Source: Planctomycetes bacterium DG_23
GTDB lineage: Bacteria; Planctomycetota; DG-23
Direction: 5' to 3'
Length of the DNA stretch: 34,004 nt
NCBI GenBank assembly: GCA_001302825.1
Contig: LIZR01000007.1
Span: 1-34,004 of the forward strand
Shown here: positions 16,552 through 24,565 of the stretch, in pieces
How positions within the stretch are numbered: position 1 is the stretch's first letter
Layout of the letters: the number at the start of each line of letters is the position of its first letter
Position numbers and translations under genes: made by a program
Notes under the pieces: generated by a model
What the model saw: only the letters and a program-made list of their open reading frames with translations
What the model was told of the DNA's origin: nothing
Database searches by the model: none

Positions 16552-17786
16552 CCGGCCACCTCTTTCACCGCCTGCACGATGTAGTCCAGGTTCTCACGAG
16601 AGAGATTTACATTATTGGGAATCTCTACAGACTTCGCTGGCAGGCTCTCTGCCACCGGACAGGATTTGGCTTCCCCTGCGAAGATATCGAGCCGGTTACA
16701 GGCGCACATATCATCCCGCTGCGTATCCACGCCCCTCTTAAGAAGTCTCTGCCGAAACTCTCCTGAGTTCTCTACCAGCACTCTGAAATACAGGTATATG
16801 TGCTCACCCCTGGCCGAAGGTACAACAACTCCCGGCGTACCCTCCAGGGCCTGGCAAAGATAAGCACCATTCTGGGCCAGCGATGCATTCACTCCATCCA
16901 CGCGCTTCAGTTGTTCCAGGCCAGCGCGGGCTTGAAAATTAGGCATCTTCTGCCGCCAGTGGGGCGGAAACTCCTCCGGCAAAATGACCTCTTCCTCTAC
17001 ACTTCGGTCCGCCCAGTCCGAACGCAGGAGGGATAAAAGACGAAGCAGGGGATAGGTGGTAAAGGGAAATATCTTCGGACGGGTGAGAAGGTAAGCCAGA
17101 AGTCCTTTGACCACCGATTTCATCGCGAAAAATTTTGAGGGCAAACGAAATTCACTCTCCAGACCCCTCACCTTGTCGGCCAACTCCCTGTCGTCGGTGG
17201 TGAGCATTCCTCCCCCGAAAGAAGGCATATTCTTCCCTATGCTGAAACTGAATAGGCCCATCTTTCCCCAGGCGCCCACCTTCTTTTCCTGAACTGACGC
17301 CCCCAGAGAATGGGCGCAATCTTCTATCACAAAAAGACCGCCTCTTTGGGCGATATGGGCAATTTTTTCCATATCCGCCGGCTGGCCGAAGATGTGGGTG
17401 ACGATGATGGCCCGGGTGCGCGGGGTTATCTCGGCCTCGATGAGTTTGGGATCTATGTTGAATGTATCGCTTTCTACATCCACAAATACCGGTTTTGCCC
17501 CGGCCAGTTTCACCATAATAGGCATAGCGTGGAAGGTATATGCCGGCAAGATTATCTCATCGCCATCTTCCAGAGCCAGCGCCTTAAGTCCCAGCCAAAG
17601 CCCCAGCCGCGCCGAAGCCACGGCCACGGCATTTTTCACTCCTATGTAAGAGGCAAAGGTCTCCTCCAGCCGGCGAACTTCCTCACCCTCCAGGAGACTC
17701 CCCTTTATGAGGCTTTGAAAGAAAGCGGCAAATGCCCCGGGGCTTAAGTTTATCATATGTCTTGAGTAAGCCCGCATAGATTTCAT
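16548..17786 (-). CDS. DegT/DnrJ/EryC1/StrS-type PLP aminotransferase
   Basis: A PLP-dependent sugar aminotransferase-like protein of 412 residues. It shows VAVASARLGLWLGLKAL, IILPAYTFHAMPIMV, the VTHIFGQPADM loop, VIEDCAHSLGA (the PLP-contacting Asp), and the Lys-bearing FSFSIGKNMPSFGGGML, which fits the family's SFH-x-x-K-x-x-T-x-x-GG site. Such enzymes turn keto sugars bound to nucleotides into amino sugars. The ORF track start at 17912 would overlap the upstream gene by 130 bp. The ATG at 17786 overlaps its stop as ATGA and gives the normal N-terminus, so I use it. The Cys-rich stretch (MCACNRLD) near residue 350 is unusual. The partner sugar dehydrogenase or dehydratase is not in the window. 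Confidence 0.88.
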   Translation of the reverse strand: MKSMRAYSRHMINLSPGAFAAFFQSLIKGSLLEGEEVRRLEETFASYIGVKNAVAVASARLGLWLGLKALALEDGDEIILPAYTFHAMPIMVKLAGAKPVFVDVESDTFNIDPKLIEAEITPRTRAIIVTHIFGQPADMEKIAHIAQRGGLFVIEDCAHSLGASVQEKKVGAWGKMGLFSFSIGKNMPSFGGGMLTTDDRELADKVRGLESEFRLPSKFFAMKSVVKGLLAYLLTRPKIFPFTTYPLLRLLSLLRSDWADRSVEEEVILPEEFPPHWRQKMPNFQARAGLEQLKRVDGVNASLAQNGAYLCQALEGTPGVVVPSARGEHIYLYFRVLVENSGEFRQRLLKRGVDTQRDDMCACNRLDIFAGEAKSCPVAESLPAKSVEIPNNVNLSRENLDYIVQAVKEVAG

Positions 17787-19159
17787 CCCCAGGCAATATG
17801 TCTCAAACGCCGAAAGAGCGAGGCAATAACCCGGGTAGAGGTTATCTGCCGGAAGTTGCGCCAGAGCACCCCGAAGCGCAGATAGAATTCCAAGAAGGCC
17901 CTGCGCCTCCAACTGGCCAGGGCCTGCGCCGACAGCCCTTCCAATTCCACCAGCACATGGTCCACATCGTATTTGCGCAGGTCATCTACCTTTATATAAC
18001 CCTTCTTTTTGTAAAGGTCGAAGATTTCCGTGCCCGGAAAAGGCACACACAGATTGAACTGCGCCGAATCCAGATCCGTTTCCTTGGCAAAGTTTATGGT
18101 TTCTCTCACCGTGCGCGGCGTCTCCCCGGGAAGGCCAAAGATGAAAAAGCCTACCGTGTATATCCCCAATTCTTTCGCACATTTTACCACCCGGCGCACC
18201 TTTTCCCGGTTTACTTCTTTATGGATATTATGAAGTATCCTTTCATTGACCGACTCTATTCCAAAGGCCAAAGAATAGCAACCGGCTTTATGCATCCAGA
18301 CCAGCACCTCCTCATCCAGGGTTCCTATATGCACCCCATCCGGGCATTTCCACCATATTTTAAGCCCCCGTTCAATGATCCCTTTACAGATGGCTATCAC
18401 GCGCTTGCGGTCCAGCGTCAGGTTATCGTCCTCAAAATGTATCTCTCGCACCCCCCATTCTTTCACCAGATATTCAATCTCATCTAAGACATTCTCTGGA
18501 GACCTTGCCCGCCACTTCCCTCCGGTAAGCACGCTATTAGCGCAGAAGGCGCAGCGAAACGGACAGCCCCGCGAGGTGAGCATAGTCACAAAAGGGGCCT
18601 GGCGAAAATAGGCGCCGTGTGGGGCCTGACCATATCTTTCCAGATGCAAGAGATGATATGCGGGAAAAGGCAGGCTATCCAGATTTCCAATGAGCTCTTG
18701 CTTGCGCAAATGAATCTGGCCATCTCGCTCAAAACAAAGGCCGGGAATTTCCTCCAGACTCTTTTTTCCTTCCAGGGCCTCAAGCAGCGCCGGGAGACTG
18801 CTCTCCCCTTCTCCGACAATCACGAAATCCACATCCTTCTCGCGTGCCGTTTCTTCAGGAAGGCAGGTGGGATGGACCCCGCCCAGGACCACAGTAATTT
18901 TGGGGTCTTTGGCCTTAATCAGGCGGGCGAGGGCCAGAGCGTCGTAGAAGTTATGGGTCATAGTGCTTATGCCGGCCACCTGGAACTCGCGGCGAAGCAC
19001 CTCCCGGCGAAGCCGCTGCCAGTTGCCCGAGAGGTCCGCATCCAGTATCTCTACTGCTTTTGCGTCTTTCTCCAGGCAGGCGGCGATATAACCCAGGCCC
19101 AAAGGTGCGCTATAAAAATGCGAGCCGAATGTCGGCGCATTGATAAGAAGGGTTCGCAC
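17783..19159 (-). CDS. B12-binding-type radical SAM protein, second copy
   Basis: A 458-residue protein with an N-terminal B12-binding-like domain (LLINAPTFG, PLGLGYIAACLEK, VVLGGVHPTCLPEE, VIVGEGE) and a radical SAM barrel with CPFRCAFC near residue 200. IWWKCPDGVHIG, LAFGIESVNERILHNIHKEV and FGLPGETPRTVRETI follow. It belongs to the same broad class as the 14415 product but is clearly divergent. The start is GTG, with AGAGG 7 nt upstream. It lies 18 nt after the 19178 GT-C gene and is coupled to the aminotransferase by ATGA. Family members act on tetrapyrroles, hopanoids, fatty acyl chains or sugars. No substrate can be assigned here. Confidence 0.87.
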   Translation of the reverse strand: MRTLLINAPTFGSHFYSAPLGLGYIAACLEKDAKAVEILDADLSGNWQRLRREVLRREFQVAGISTMTHNFYDALALARLIKAKDPKITVVLGGVHPTCLPEETAREKDVDFVIVGEGESSLPALLEALEGKKSLEEIPGLCFERDGQIHLRKQELIGNLDSLPFPAYHLLHLERYGQAPHGAYFRQAPFVTMLTSRGCPFRCAFCANSVLTGGKWRARSPENVLDEIEYLVKEWGVREIHFEDDNLTLDRKRVIAICKGIIERGLKIWWKCPDGVHIGTLDEEVLVWMHKAGCYSLAFGIESVNERILHNIHKEVNREKVRRVVKCAKELGIYTVGFFIFGLPGETPRTVRETINFAKETDLDSAQFNLCVPFPGTEIFDLYKKKGYIKVDDLRKYDVDHVLVELEGLSAQALASWRRRAFLEFYLRFGVLWRNFRQITSTRVIASLFRRLRHIAWG

Positions 19160-19177
19160 TGCAAGCCTCTTTCAAAA

Positions 19178-20791
19178 TTAGAGCGGTCTGCCCATAACTA
19201 TTACAAAAAGACCTTTCAAATCCGGCTTAGAAGCGGTCTCGGTTTTGTCCATAAGCAAAATCTTCACCTCGAAATCAAAGGTTTCATCGCTGCCCCGGAA
19301 CTTACGTCGGGAGTGAAATTCCCGTGCCACGGGCCCGCTTACCTCGTAGCCGTTGTCCGCAGCCCATTTTCTGAAATCCTTCACTCTTAAAGAGGGGTCG
19401 AGAAAAACGATAATCCTCTTCTCGCAGCCCGGTGGGTAAGGATGCCAGAGCAGTTCCGGCTTTACTGTAATTATGGGAATGCCGGAATAGGCGCCGAAAA
19501 ATGCGCCCACTTCCTCCACAGAGCCGGAAAAGACCGCGAGCGTCGCACCCTCCTGGCGCGCTATTTCTATCAATCCCTGACTTATGGTGGTGCAGTCGGC
19601 CCAGCCTTCTCCTCCCAACCACCCTAAGTGCGTGGCCGAAGAGAGCAACGAGTACTCCTTGAACTTATGGGTAGCATAGCAGGAAAAGAGCAGCATCACC
19701 GCGCAGGCCCCCATCACCACTGCCTTGGCTGCCCTTCGCCACTGCCACATTTGCGCAAGCGGCAGGGAGGCAAGAGACGCCGCGGGCAAGATACTCACTG
19801 CGAAATGCCGCGGCATCCCTTGAAAAATAAATAGCGATATACCCACCACGGCCCAAAAACAAAAATGCAGGAATCTGGCCAGTTCACTTTTCTCATCGTC
19901 AGCCTTAAACACATATCGCAGAGTATAAAAAGCCCCCATTAAAAACACCAGCCCTATCACCGGACCCATATATTCCCAGCCCAGGTCGCTTTCAATATTC
20001 CCCGGAATCTTAGGAAAATAGTAACCCAGGAAAAGGTCAAATGTGTGCGCAGAGAAATTGAAGAGGCGTAAATACCCCAGTGCGTTACGTTTGAAAGCCA
20101 CAAATTGGTGCGTAATAGTCCAGTAGAGAAAAGGGCTGGAGATAAAGAAAAATAGAGCAAGGGAAAGATATAAGGCCGGCTTGGAAAACCAGCGCCTGCC
20201 CCGGCTCGTCAGGAGCAAATAAAGAAAAAGTCCCGGGACGATAAAGAGGATGGTCTCCTTTGCCAGAAACCCCAAGGCCCCGGCTACGGCAGCAGCAAAC
20301 ATCCATCCGGCCTTTTCAGTCTTTACGGCCTTAAAGAAAAAATAAAGGACGAGCGCAGCGAAAAAAAGATAAGTAATATCCTCCAGCATATTCTTGGAAA
20401 GAAAAATGTAAATCTCGTTCAAGGCGATAAGTACGGCAGCAAAAATCCCGGAAAGTGGACCAAATCCTTCTTTGGTGAGTGCGTAAACGGGAAAAATCAT
20501 CGCCGCCCCCAAAATCACATGTATAAAACGCCAGCCAAAAGGCGTGTCGCCGAAAAGAACCGAACTCACCCGGGTAAGATAAGGTTCGAATGGACCGTGA
20601 TATGTGCCGTAAACGGGGAGGAAAATTCTGCCGGGTTTTAGGGATATGTCTCTTGCCAAAAGCACTACATCCACACTATCATCTATGAAGGGCACCCCAC
20701 TGCCATAAATTCTGAGGCCCAAAGCCACCAGAAAAATAATCATCACTATTGCCAGCCGGACTTTTCTATTCATCTCAACTTCCGCTCGCAT
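19178..20791 (-). CDS. GT-C glycosyltransferase paralog B
   Basis: A 537-residue polytopic protein of the local family. It has LRIYGSGVPF, a first loop with FIDDSVDVV, YHGPFEPYL, GDTPFGWRF, about ten helices, and a C-terminal domain with TTISQGLIEIARQEGATLAVFSGS. The Asp at the expected GT39 catalytic column is kept, but the following Glu is Ser. ATG at 20791 gives an N-terminus of the same length as its paralogs; ATG at 20773 has a slightly better ribosome site (GGAAG). It lies 16 nt after the 20808 gene. The decayed copy at 22464-22602 is closest to this gene. It probably moves a lipid-carried sugar outside the membrane. Confidence 0.8.
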   Translation of the reverse strand: MRAEVEMNRKVRLAIVMIIFLVALGLRIYGSGVPFIDDSVDVVLLARDISLKPGRIFLPVYGTYHGPFEPYLTRVSSVLFGDTPFGWRFIHVILGAAMIFPVYALTKEGFGPLSGIFAAVLIALNEIYIFLSKNMLEDITYLFFAALVLYFFFKAVKTEKAGWMFAAAVAGALGFLAKETILFIVPGLFLYLLLTSRGRRWFSKPALYLSLALFFFISSPFLYWTITHQFVAFKRNALGYLRLFNFSAHTFDLFLGYYFPKIPGNIESDLGWEYMGPVIGLVFLMGAFYTLRYVFKADDEKSELARFLHFCFWAVVGISLFIFQGMPRHFAVSILPAASLASLPLAQMWQWRRAAKAVVMGACAVMLLFSCYATHKFKEYSLLSSATHLGWLGGEGWADCTTISQGLIEIARQEGATLAVFSGSVEEVGAFFGAYSGIPIITVKPELLWHPYPPGCEKRIIVFLDPSLRVKDFRKWAADNGYEVSGPVAREFHSRRKFRGSDETFDFEVKILLMDKTETASKPDLKGLFVIVMGRPL

Positions 20792-20807
20792 ACCCCCAGA
20801 GTAAATA

Positions 20808-22409
20808 TTAATTCAGAGAAACCAAAAGGTTCATAAGTTCTTCGCCCGCTTTCTCCTTCACCTGTTCTTCTTTCTCAAAAACAAGGATGCGCACGGGCCA
20901 GGAGAAGCTTTCTTCGCGCCCCTGGAATCTCCTGGAGGCTATCATAGTCTCTTGTTTATTCAAAGTCATTTTTAGATTATGTCTTTCTGCCCATTTCTTA
21001 TATCGCCTCCCCTTAACCCCCGGCACCAAAATTATCACTACCTTCTTCAAATCCTCTGGATAGACCTTCCTCCAGCGATGCTGCCTCTTGGAACTAACCA
21101 CCTTCCAGCCGGAATAGGCCTCCATAAATGGGCCGGCGGCGCCCAGGTTCTTCCCGGGCAAAACCACTAAGGTCGGCTGGTATTTCCCGATCACCTCAAT
21201 CAAGCCCTTACTCAAGGTGGTCATATCTATGGAGACCCACCCTTTGTCATCCGGGACACAGATGGTGCTGTGGGGGACCCAGTATTCCCCAAATTTATAA
21301 GTAGCAAAGGATGCTATGATGCACATCAGTACCAGGGCCCCGATGACCAGGTATTGCGCCCCCTTTTCCCTTTCCCAGCGCCAGAGACTACCTAAAGCCG
21401 TAGAGGCCAAGACACTCGCCGCGATGAGGGCCGGGAGAAAATGTCTTGCTTCCCCCCTAACAAAAAGAAGAGAAACTCCTGCTACAGACCAGAACACCAG
21501 ATAAACCATCCTTATAAAATTATCCCTCAATTTCACCGTAGAATAAAACACCCCCATTAAAAGGACCATCCCCGAGAAGTGGTCCATATATTCATAGCCG
21601 AACTCTGTTTTGTAGGCCTTACCGCCAATAAAGAAAAAACTGCCCAGGAAGAGATTAAAGGCCTTGCCTGAAAAGCGGAATAACTCCACAAGCGCGGCTC
21701 TGTGGGGGTGGTGAGGCCAGTTGCGAGTATAGCCCCACAATAAGTAGGGACTGAAAATGGCCAGGGAGATGAGAAGAGCCAGGTAAATCTCCTTGCGCTT
21801 CAGCCACTTCCAGTAACCTTTGGAAAAAAAGACGAAAAAGGCCAGCCCCGGTATGACAAACAGGATGCTTAAATGGGTTATCATCGCCAGCCCAAACACA
21901 ATGCCGGAAGCGAGCATCCATCCCCGGCTATCTAATCTTAAGGCCTTCCAGAAACAAAAGAGCAGCAAGGTGCCCAGGAACAACAGCAAGCCATGCTCAA
22001 TATTATATTTAGAGTAAAATATATGGACAGGATTAAAGGCCAAAACCGCCATAGCCAGCAGGGCTTCAGTCTGGCTCAGGCCGTCCTTGACCAGCAAATA
22101 GAGGAGGGGCAAAGTGAGTGTGCTAAAAAAAACGGTGGCGAATTGCCAACCAAAAGGGCTCTGGCCGAAGATTAATGAACTTAGCCGTGAGGCATACACC
22201 AAGAGGGGGCCGTGGTAGCCACCATAAAGGGGTAAACAGACGTGGCGGGGATTAAACGAAATATCCCGGGCTATGGGGACGATATCTGCGGCATTGTGGA
22301 TAAAAGGAAGCCAACTCCCCCAGAGCCTTAGTCCTGCGCCCAAGACCAGGATAGTCAGCACCAGGATTTCACTTCTTCCTAATTTTATTTTGGGCCAAGG
22401 TGCCTTCAT
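20808..22409 (-). CDS. GT-C glycosyltransferase paralog C, catalytic Asp replaced
   Basis: A 533-residue member of the same family with LRLWGSWLPF, about ten helices, GYHGPLLVYA and FGQSPFGWQF. The C-terminal domain (DMTTLSKGLIEVIGKYQPTLVVLPGKNL) is nearly the same as that of the 22606 gene. Its first loop reads FIHNAADIV where the relatives have FIDDSVD, FREDGTD and FFDDEPE. The column holding the Asp of GT39 enzymes is thus Asn, which suggests weak or no activity, or a changed role. About 166 nt near the 3' end look copied from or to the 22606 gene. The start is ATG. A possible own promoter lies in the duplicated leader. Confidence 0.8.
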   Translation of the reverse strand: MKAPWPKIKLGRSEILVLTILVLGAGLRLWGSWLPFIHNAADIVPIARDISFNPRHVCLPLYGGYHGPLLVYASRLSSLIFGQSPFGWQFATVFFSTLTLPLLYLLVKDGLSQTEALLAMAVLAFNPVHIFYSKYNIEHGLLLFLGTLLLFCFWKALRLDSRGWMLASGIVFGLAMITHLSILFVIPGLAFFVFFSKGYWKWLKRKEIYLALLISLAIFSPYLLWGYTRNWPHHPHRAALVELFRFSGKAFNLFLGSFFFIGGKAYKTEFGYEYMDHFSGMVLLMGVFYSTVKLRDNFIRMVYLVFWSVAGVSLLFVRGEARHFLPALIAASVLASTALGSLWRWEREKGAQYLVIGALVLMCIIASFATYKFGEYWVPHSTICVPDDKGWVSIDMTTLSKGLIEVIGKYQPTLVVLPGKNLGAAGPFMEAYSGWKVVSSKRQHRWRKVYPEDLKKVVIILVPGVKGRRYKKWAERHNLKMTLNKQETMIASRRFQGREESFSWPVRILVFEKEEQVKEKAGEELMNLLVSLN

Positions 22410-22463
22410 CGTCCTATCCTGACAGCCAGTTCTTTTTTAGCCCCAAAATTCTACGAAAATCGG
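22410..22463 (-). repeat. Duplicated leader of the GT-C paralogs
   Basis: The 54 nt upstream of the 20808 gene (GGGGCTAAAAAAG, with TCAGGAT just before the start) match the leader of the 22606 gene (24217-24265). In both, a TA(G/A)(A/G)AT-like -10 box stands just before TTTTGGGGC or TATGGGGC. The duplication that made the paralogs thus included the promoter-side leader. The -35 here is TTGGCT, weaker than TTGACA at the other copy. Confidence 0.5.
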
Positions 22464-22602
22464 GCCTCAAAGCCAAAGGCCCCTGCCGCCACGGCAGCCA
22501 GCATCCATCCCCTTTTTCGGCCTTTATAGCCCTAAGATAAAGAAATAGAAAGTAAGCGCGGCGGCAAAAATACCAGCAGCTTCCCCAAGCCCTGTAGGTA
22601 AG
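22464..22602 (-). pseudogene. Decayed remnant of a GT-C paralog
   Basis: The gap between two paralogs is not empty. Read on the minus strand it gives GLGEAAGIFAAAL and then, after shifts, AYFLFLYLRAIKAEKG and GWMLAAVAAGAFGF. These match GFGPLSGIFAAVL, VLYFFFKAVKTEKA and GWMFAAAVAGALGF of the 19178 product, in order. About 65 nt between the first two pieces are missing, and at least one frameshift breaks the frame. It is best read as what is left of another copy in the array, closest to the 19178 gene. Confidence 0.7.
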
Positions 22603-22605
22603 ACA

Positions 22606-24216
22606 TTATTCCAAAGGGACAAGGAGGTTCATAAGTTCTTCGCCTCCTTCTTCTCCCACTTGTTCCTTTGTCTGGAAAACCAGAATACGAACGGGCAAGG
22701 AGAAGTTCTCCACGTGCCCCCGGAATCTCCTGGAGGCCGAAACTTCCTCCTCCTTGCGCAGGGTCATTCTCAGATTTTGCCTTTCGGCCCACTGCTTGAA
22801 CCTTTTCTCCCCCACCCCCGGCGCCAGAATAACCACTGTCCTCTCTAAATCCTCAGGGAAAATCTTCCTCCAGCGGTGCTGCCTTTTGGAACTAACCACC
22901 TTCCAGCCGGAATAGGCCTCCATAAATGAGCCGGTGGCGCGCAGGTCCTTCCCGGGCAAAACCACTAAGGTCGGTTGGTATTTCCCGGTCACCTCAATCA
23001 AGCCCTTAGCCAAAGTAGTCATATCTATGGGATGGCCTTCGTCCGAAATAGCCACCGGAACTTCAGCGCTGGTAATCCAGTATTCCTCGAATTGATGACT
23101 GGCCCAGGCACTTGAGGCAAAAAGGGCGGCAAAAAGCACCAGAACTCCAAGGCGTGCCCACTTTTCCTTTTTCCAGCGCCAGAGGTCCGCCAAAGCGACC
23201 GAAGCCAAGGCCGCCGCCGCCAGCACCAGGGGCACAAAATGCCTCGCTTGCCCCACCACCAGAAGCAGCGAAGCCGCCACCGCCGGCCAGAATACGAAAT
23301 GCATCATCCTCACCAAATCGTTCCTTACTCTCCTCAGCGAATAGAGCATCCCTATTACCAACACCAGCCCGGAAAGCCGCCCCATATATTCGTAGCCGAA
23401 ATCGCTTTCAAGAGAGATATCTCCCATAGGAAAAAATCCGCCCAAAAAGAGGTCCAGGGTGATACCGTAAAAGCCAAAAATCTCAAAGTATTTGGCCGCG
23501 TTATTGTAATCGAACCAATTATGCCGCCAGTTCCAATAAAGATAAGGCGAAAAAATAGCCAGAGCAATGGCCAGAGCCAGATAAGTTTGCGGCCTTCGTA
23601 ACCACTTCCGGCCCCTGGAAGAAAAAAGCAAAAAAAGAAAAAGTCCCGGAAGAGGAAATATGGTTCCTAATTGGGAAATCATTCCCAGACCCAGAGATAC
23701 GCCGGCAAGAATCATCCACATTCCGCTTTCTCTCTGGAAGGCCCTCCAGAAACAAAATAGCATAAGCGCGGTGGTGAAAAATATCGCCGGCGTCTCCACA
23801 TTGTAATCGGAGTAGAATATGTGCACCTCATTAAAGGCCACCAGGGCCATAGCCATCGTCGCCTCCAACTTCCCCAGCCCCTCGCGCACTAAAAAAAACA
23901 AAATGACAAAACTCAAAACCGCAAGAATTATGCCCCCGAGACGCCAGCCCATAGGGCTCTGGCCGAAAACCAGCGCACTCAGGTAAGCCTGGTAAGTTGA
24001 AAAGGGGCCGTGGTCGCTGCCGTGGGCGGGAAGGTTAAACCTCGAAGGCTCAAGACTCACATCCCGGGCAATGGGAATTATGTCCGTCCCATCCTCCCTG
24101 AAGGGAAGCCAACTGCCCCAGAGCCTCAGTCCCACGCCCAAAATGAGGACAATTACCACCAGGGTCTCAAGTTTACTTAATTTCATCTTCAGCCAGGAAG
24201 ACTCCATCCCCCCCAT
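22606..24216 (-). CDS. GT-C glycosyltransferase paralog D
   Basis: A 536-residue polytopic protein, first in the eight-gene operon. It has LRLWGSWLPF, a first loop FREDGTDII that keeps the Asp at the expected catalytic column, SDHGPFSTYQ, FGQSPMGWRL, about ten helices and a C-terminal domain with DMTTLAKGLIEVTGKYQPTLVVLPGKDL. It is closest to the 20808 product; the tails are nearly alike while the membrane part differs more. ATG 24216 is 10 nt after AAAGGAGA. ATG 24207 lines up exactly with the start of the 20808 gene and is a real alternative. Its job is probably sugar transfer from a polyprenyl carrier outside the membrane; the acceptor is unknown. Confidence 0.8.
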   Translation of the reverse strand: MGGMESSWLKMKLSKLETLVVIVLILGVGLRLWGSWLPFREDGTDIIPIARDVSLEPSRFNLPAHGSDHGPFSTYQAYLSALVFGQSPMGWRLGGIILAVLSFVILFFLVREGLGKLEATMAMALVAFNEVHIFYSDYNVETPAIFFTTALMLFCFWRAFQRESGMWMILAGVSLGLGMISQLGTIFPLPGLFLFLLFSSRGRKWLRRPQTYLALAIALAIFSPYLYWNWRHNWFDYNNAAKYFEIFGFYGITLDLFLGGFFPMGDISLESDFGYEYMGRLSGLVLVIGMLYSLRRVRNDLVRMMHFVFWPAVAASLLLVVGQARHFVPLVLAAAALASVALADLWRWKKEKWARLGVLVLFAALFASSAWASHQFEEYWITSAEVPVAISDEGHPIDMTTLAKGLIEVTGKYQPTLVVLPGKDLRATGSFMEAYSGWKVVSSKRQHRWRKIFPEDLERTVVILAPGVGEKRFKQWAERQNLRMTLRKEEEVSASRRFRGHVENFSLPVRILVFQTKEQVGEEGGEELMNLLVPLE

Positions 24217-24245
24217 CCTGAAAATCTCTCCTTTTTAGCCCCATA

Positions 24246-24274
24246 ATCTTACGAGAAATGCTCCTGATTGTCAA
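24246..24274 (-). promoter_or_regulatory. Promoter of the eight-gene glycosylation operon
   Basis: The minus strand has TTGACA (24274-24269), 17 nt, TAAGAT (24251-24246), a near-consensus sigma-70 promoter about 30 nt before the first start codon. It is the mirror partner of the plus-strand promoter at 24300. The two -35 boxes form a perfect 8-bp inverted repeat, TTGTCAAG/CTTGACAA. Confidence 0.72.
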
Positions 24275-24299
24275 GACCAATTGCTTGCGCCCATAAGGC

Positions 24300-24330
24300 T
24301 TGACAAGGAAGGGACTTTGTGAAATATTAT
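24300..24330 (+). promoter_or_regulatory. Candidate promoter of dnaK-clpB
   Basis: TTGACA (24300-24305) is followed by TATTAT (24325-24330) with a 19-nt spacer; an AATATT at 17 nt is an alternative. If used, the dnaK leader is about 245 nt long. No sigma-32-like CTTGAA...CCCCAT pair was seen, so the heat-shock control is unclear. Confidence 0.45.
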
Positions 24331-24390
24331 ATTTTTATGGGCGCCGGGGTTTGCTTACTCCTGGCAAAAGGAAAGAAGCCCAAATTTGCT

Positions 24391-24409
24391 AACTGCCAAA
24401 ATGGCAGTT
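24391..24409 (+). repeat. Perfect hairpin in the dnaK leader
   Basis: AACTGCCA, AAA, TGGCAGTT is a perfect 8-bp stem with a 3-nt loop. No T-run follows, so it is not a terminator. It may be an operator or an RNA element; it does not match the CIRCE arms. The rest of the 368-nt gap 24217-24584 holds promoters, a second hairpin and no gene. Confidence 0.55.
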
Positions 24410-24540
24410 GCTTTGTTAGGATCGGTTTTAGTCTTTTTCCCTAAGTACTTTGAATATAAAGGCTTAAACAAGCACTTACTAATCCGAGTTCTGGCACATA
24501 GTTTGCACTTAATCTCACGAGAGTAATTCCTGTTTTACTT

Positions 24541-24565
24541 GACGAGCGAAAATACTTTGTTCGTC
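24541..24565 (+). promoter_or_regulatory. Hairpin just upstream of the dnaK ribosome site
   Basis: GACGAGCGAA, AATAC, TTTGTTCGTC folds into a 10-bp stem with two G-U pairs and ends 5 nt before the GGAAAGGAG of dnaK. As DNA it has mismatches at the two G-U places, so it looks more like an RNA structure than an operator. It could be a temperature-sensing or stabilising element, but the Shine-Dalgarno itself is not inside the stem. Confidence 0.45.

Noticed and set aside
24391-24419. Leader hairpin AACTGCCA/TGGCAGTT as an intrinsic terminator
   Set aside because: No run of T follows the stem on either strand.
24471-24489. AGCACTT...GAGT in the dnaK leader as a CIRCE/HrcA operator
   Set aside because: CIRCE is TTAGCACTC-N9-GAGTGCTAA. 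Here the spacer is 8 and both arms have several mismatches. A second partial match near 24503 is no better.
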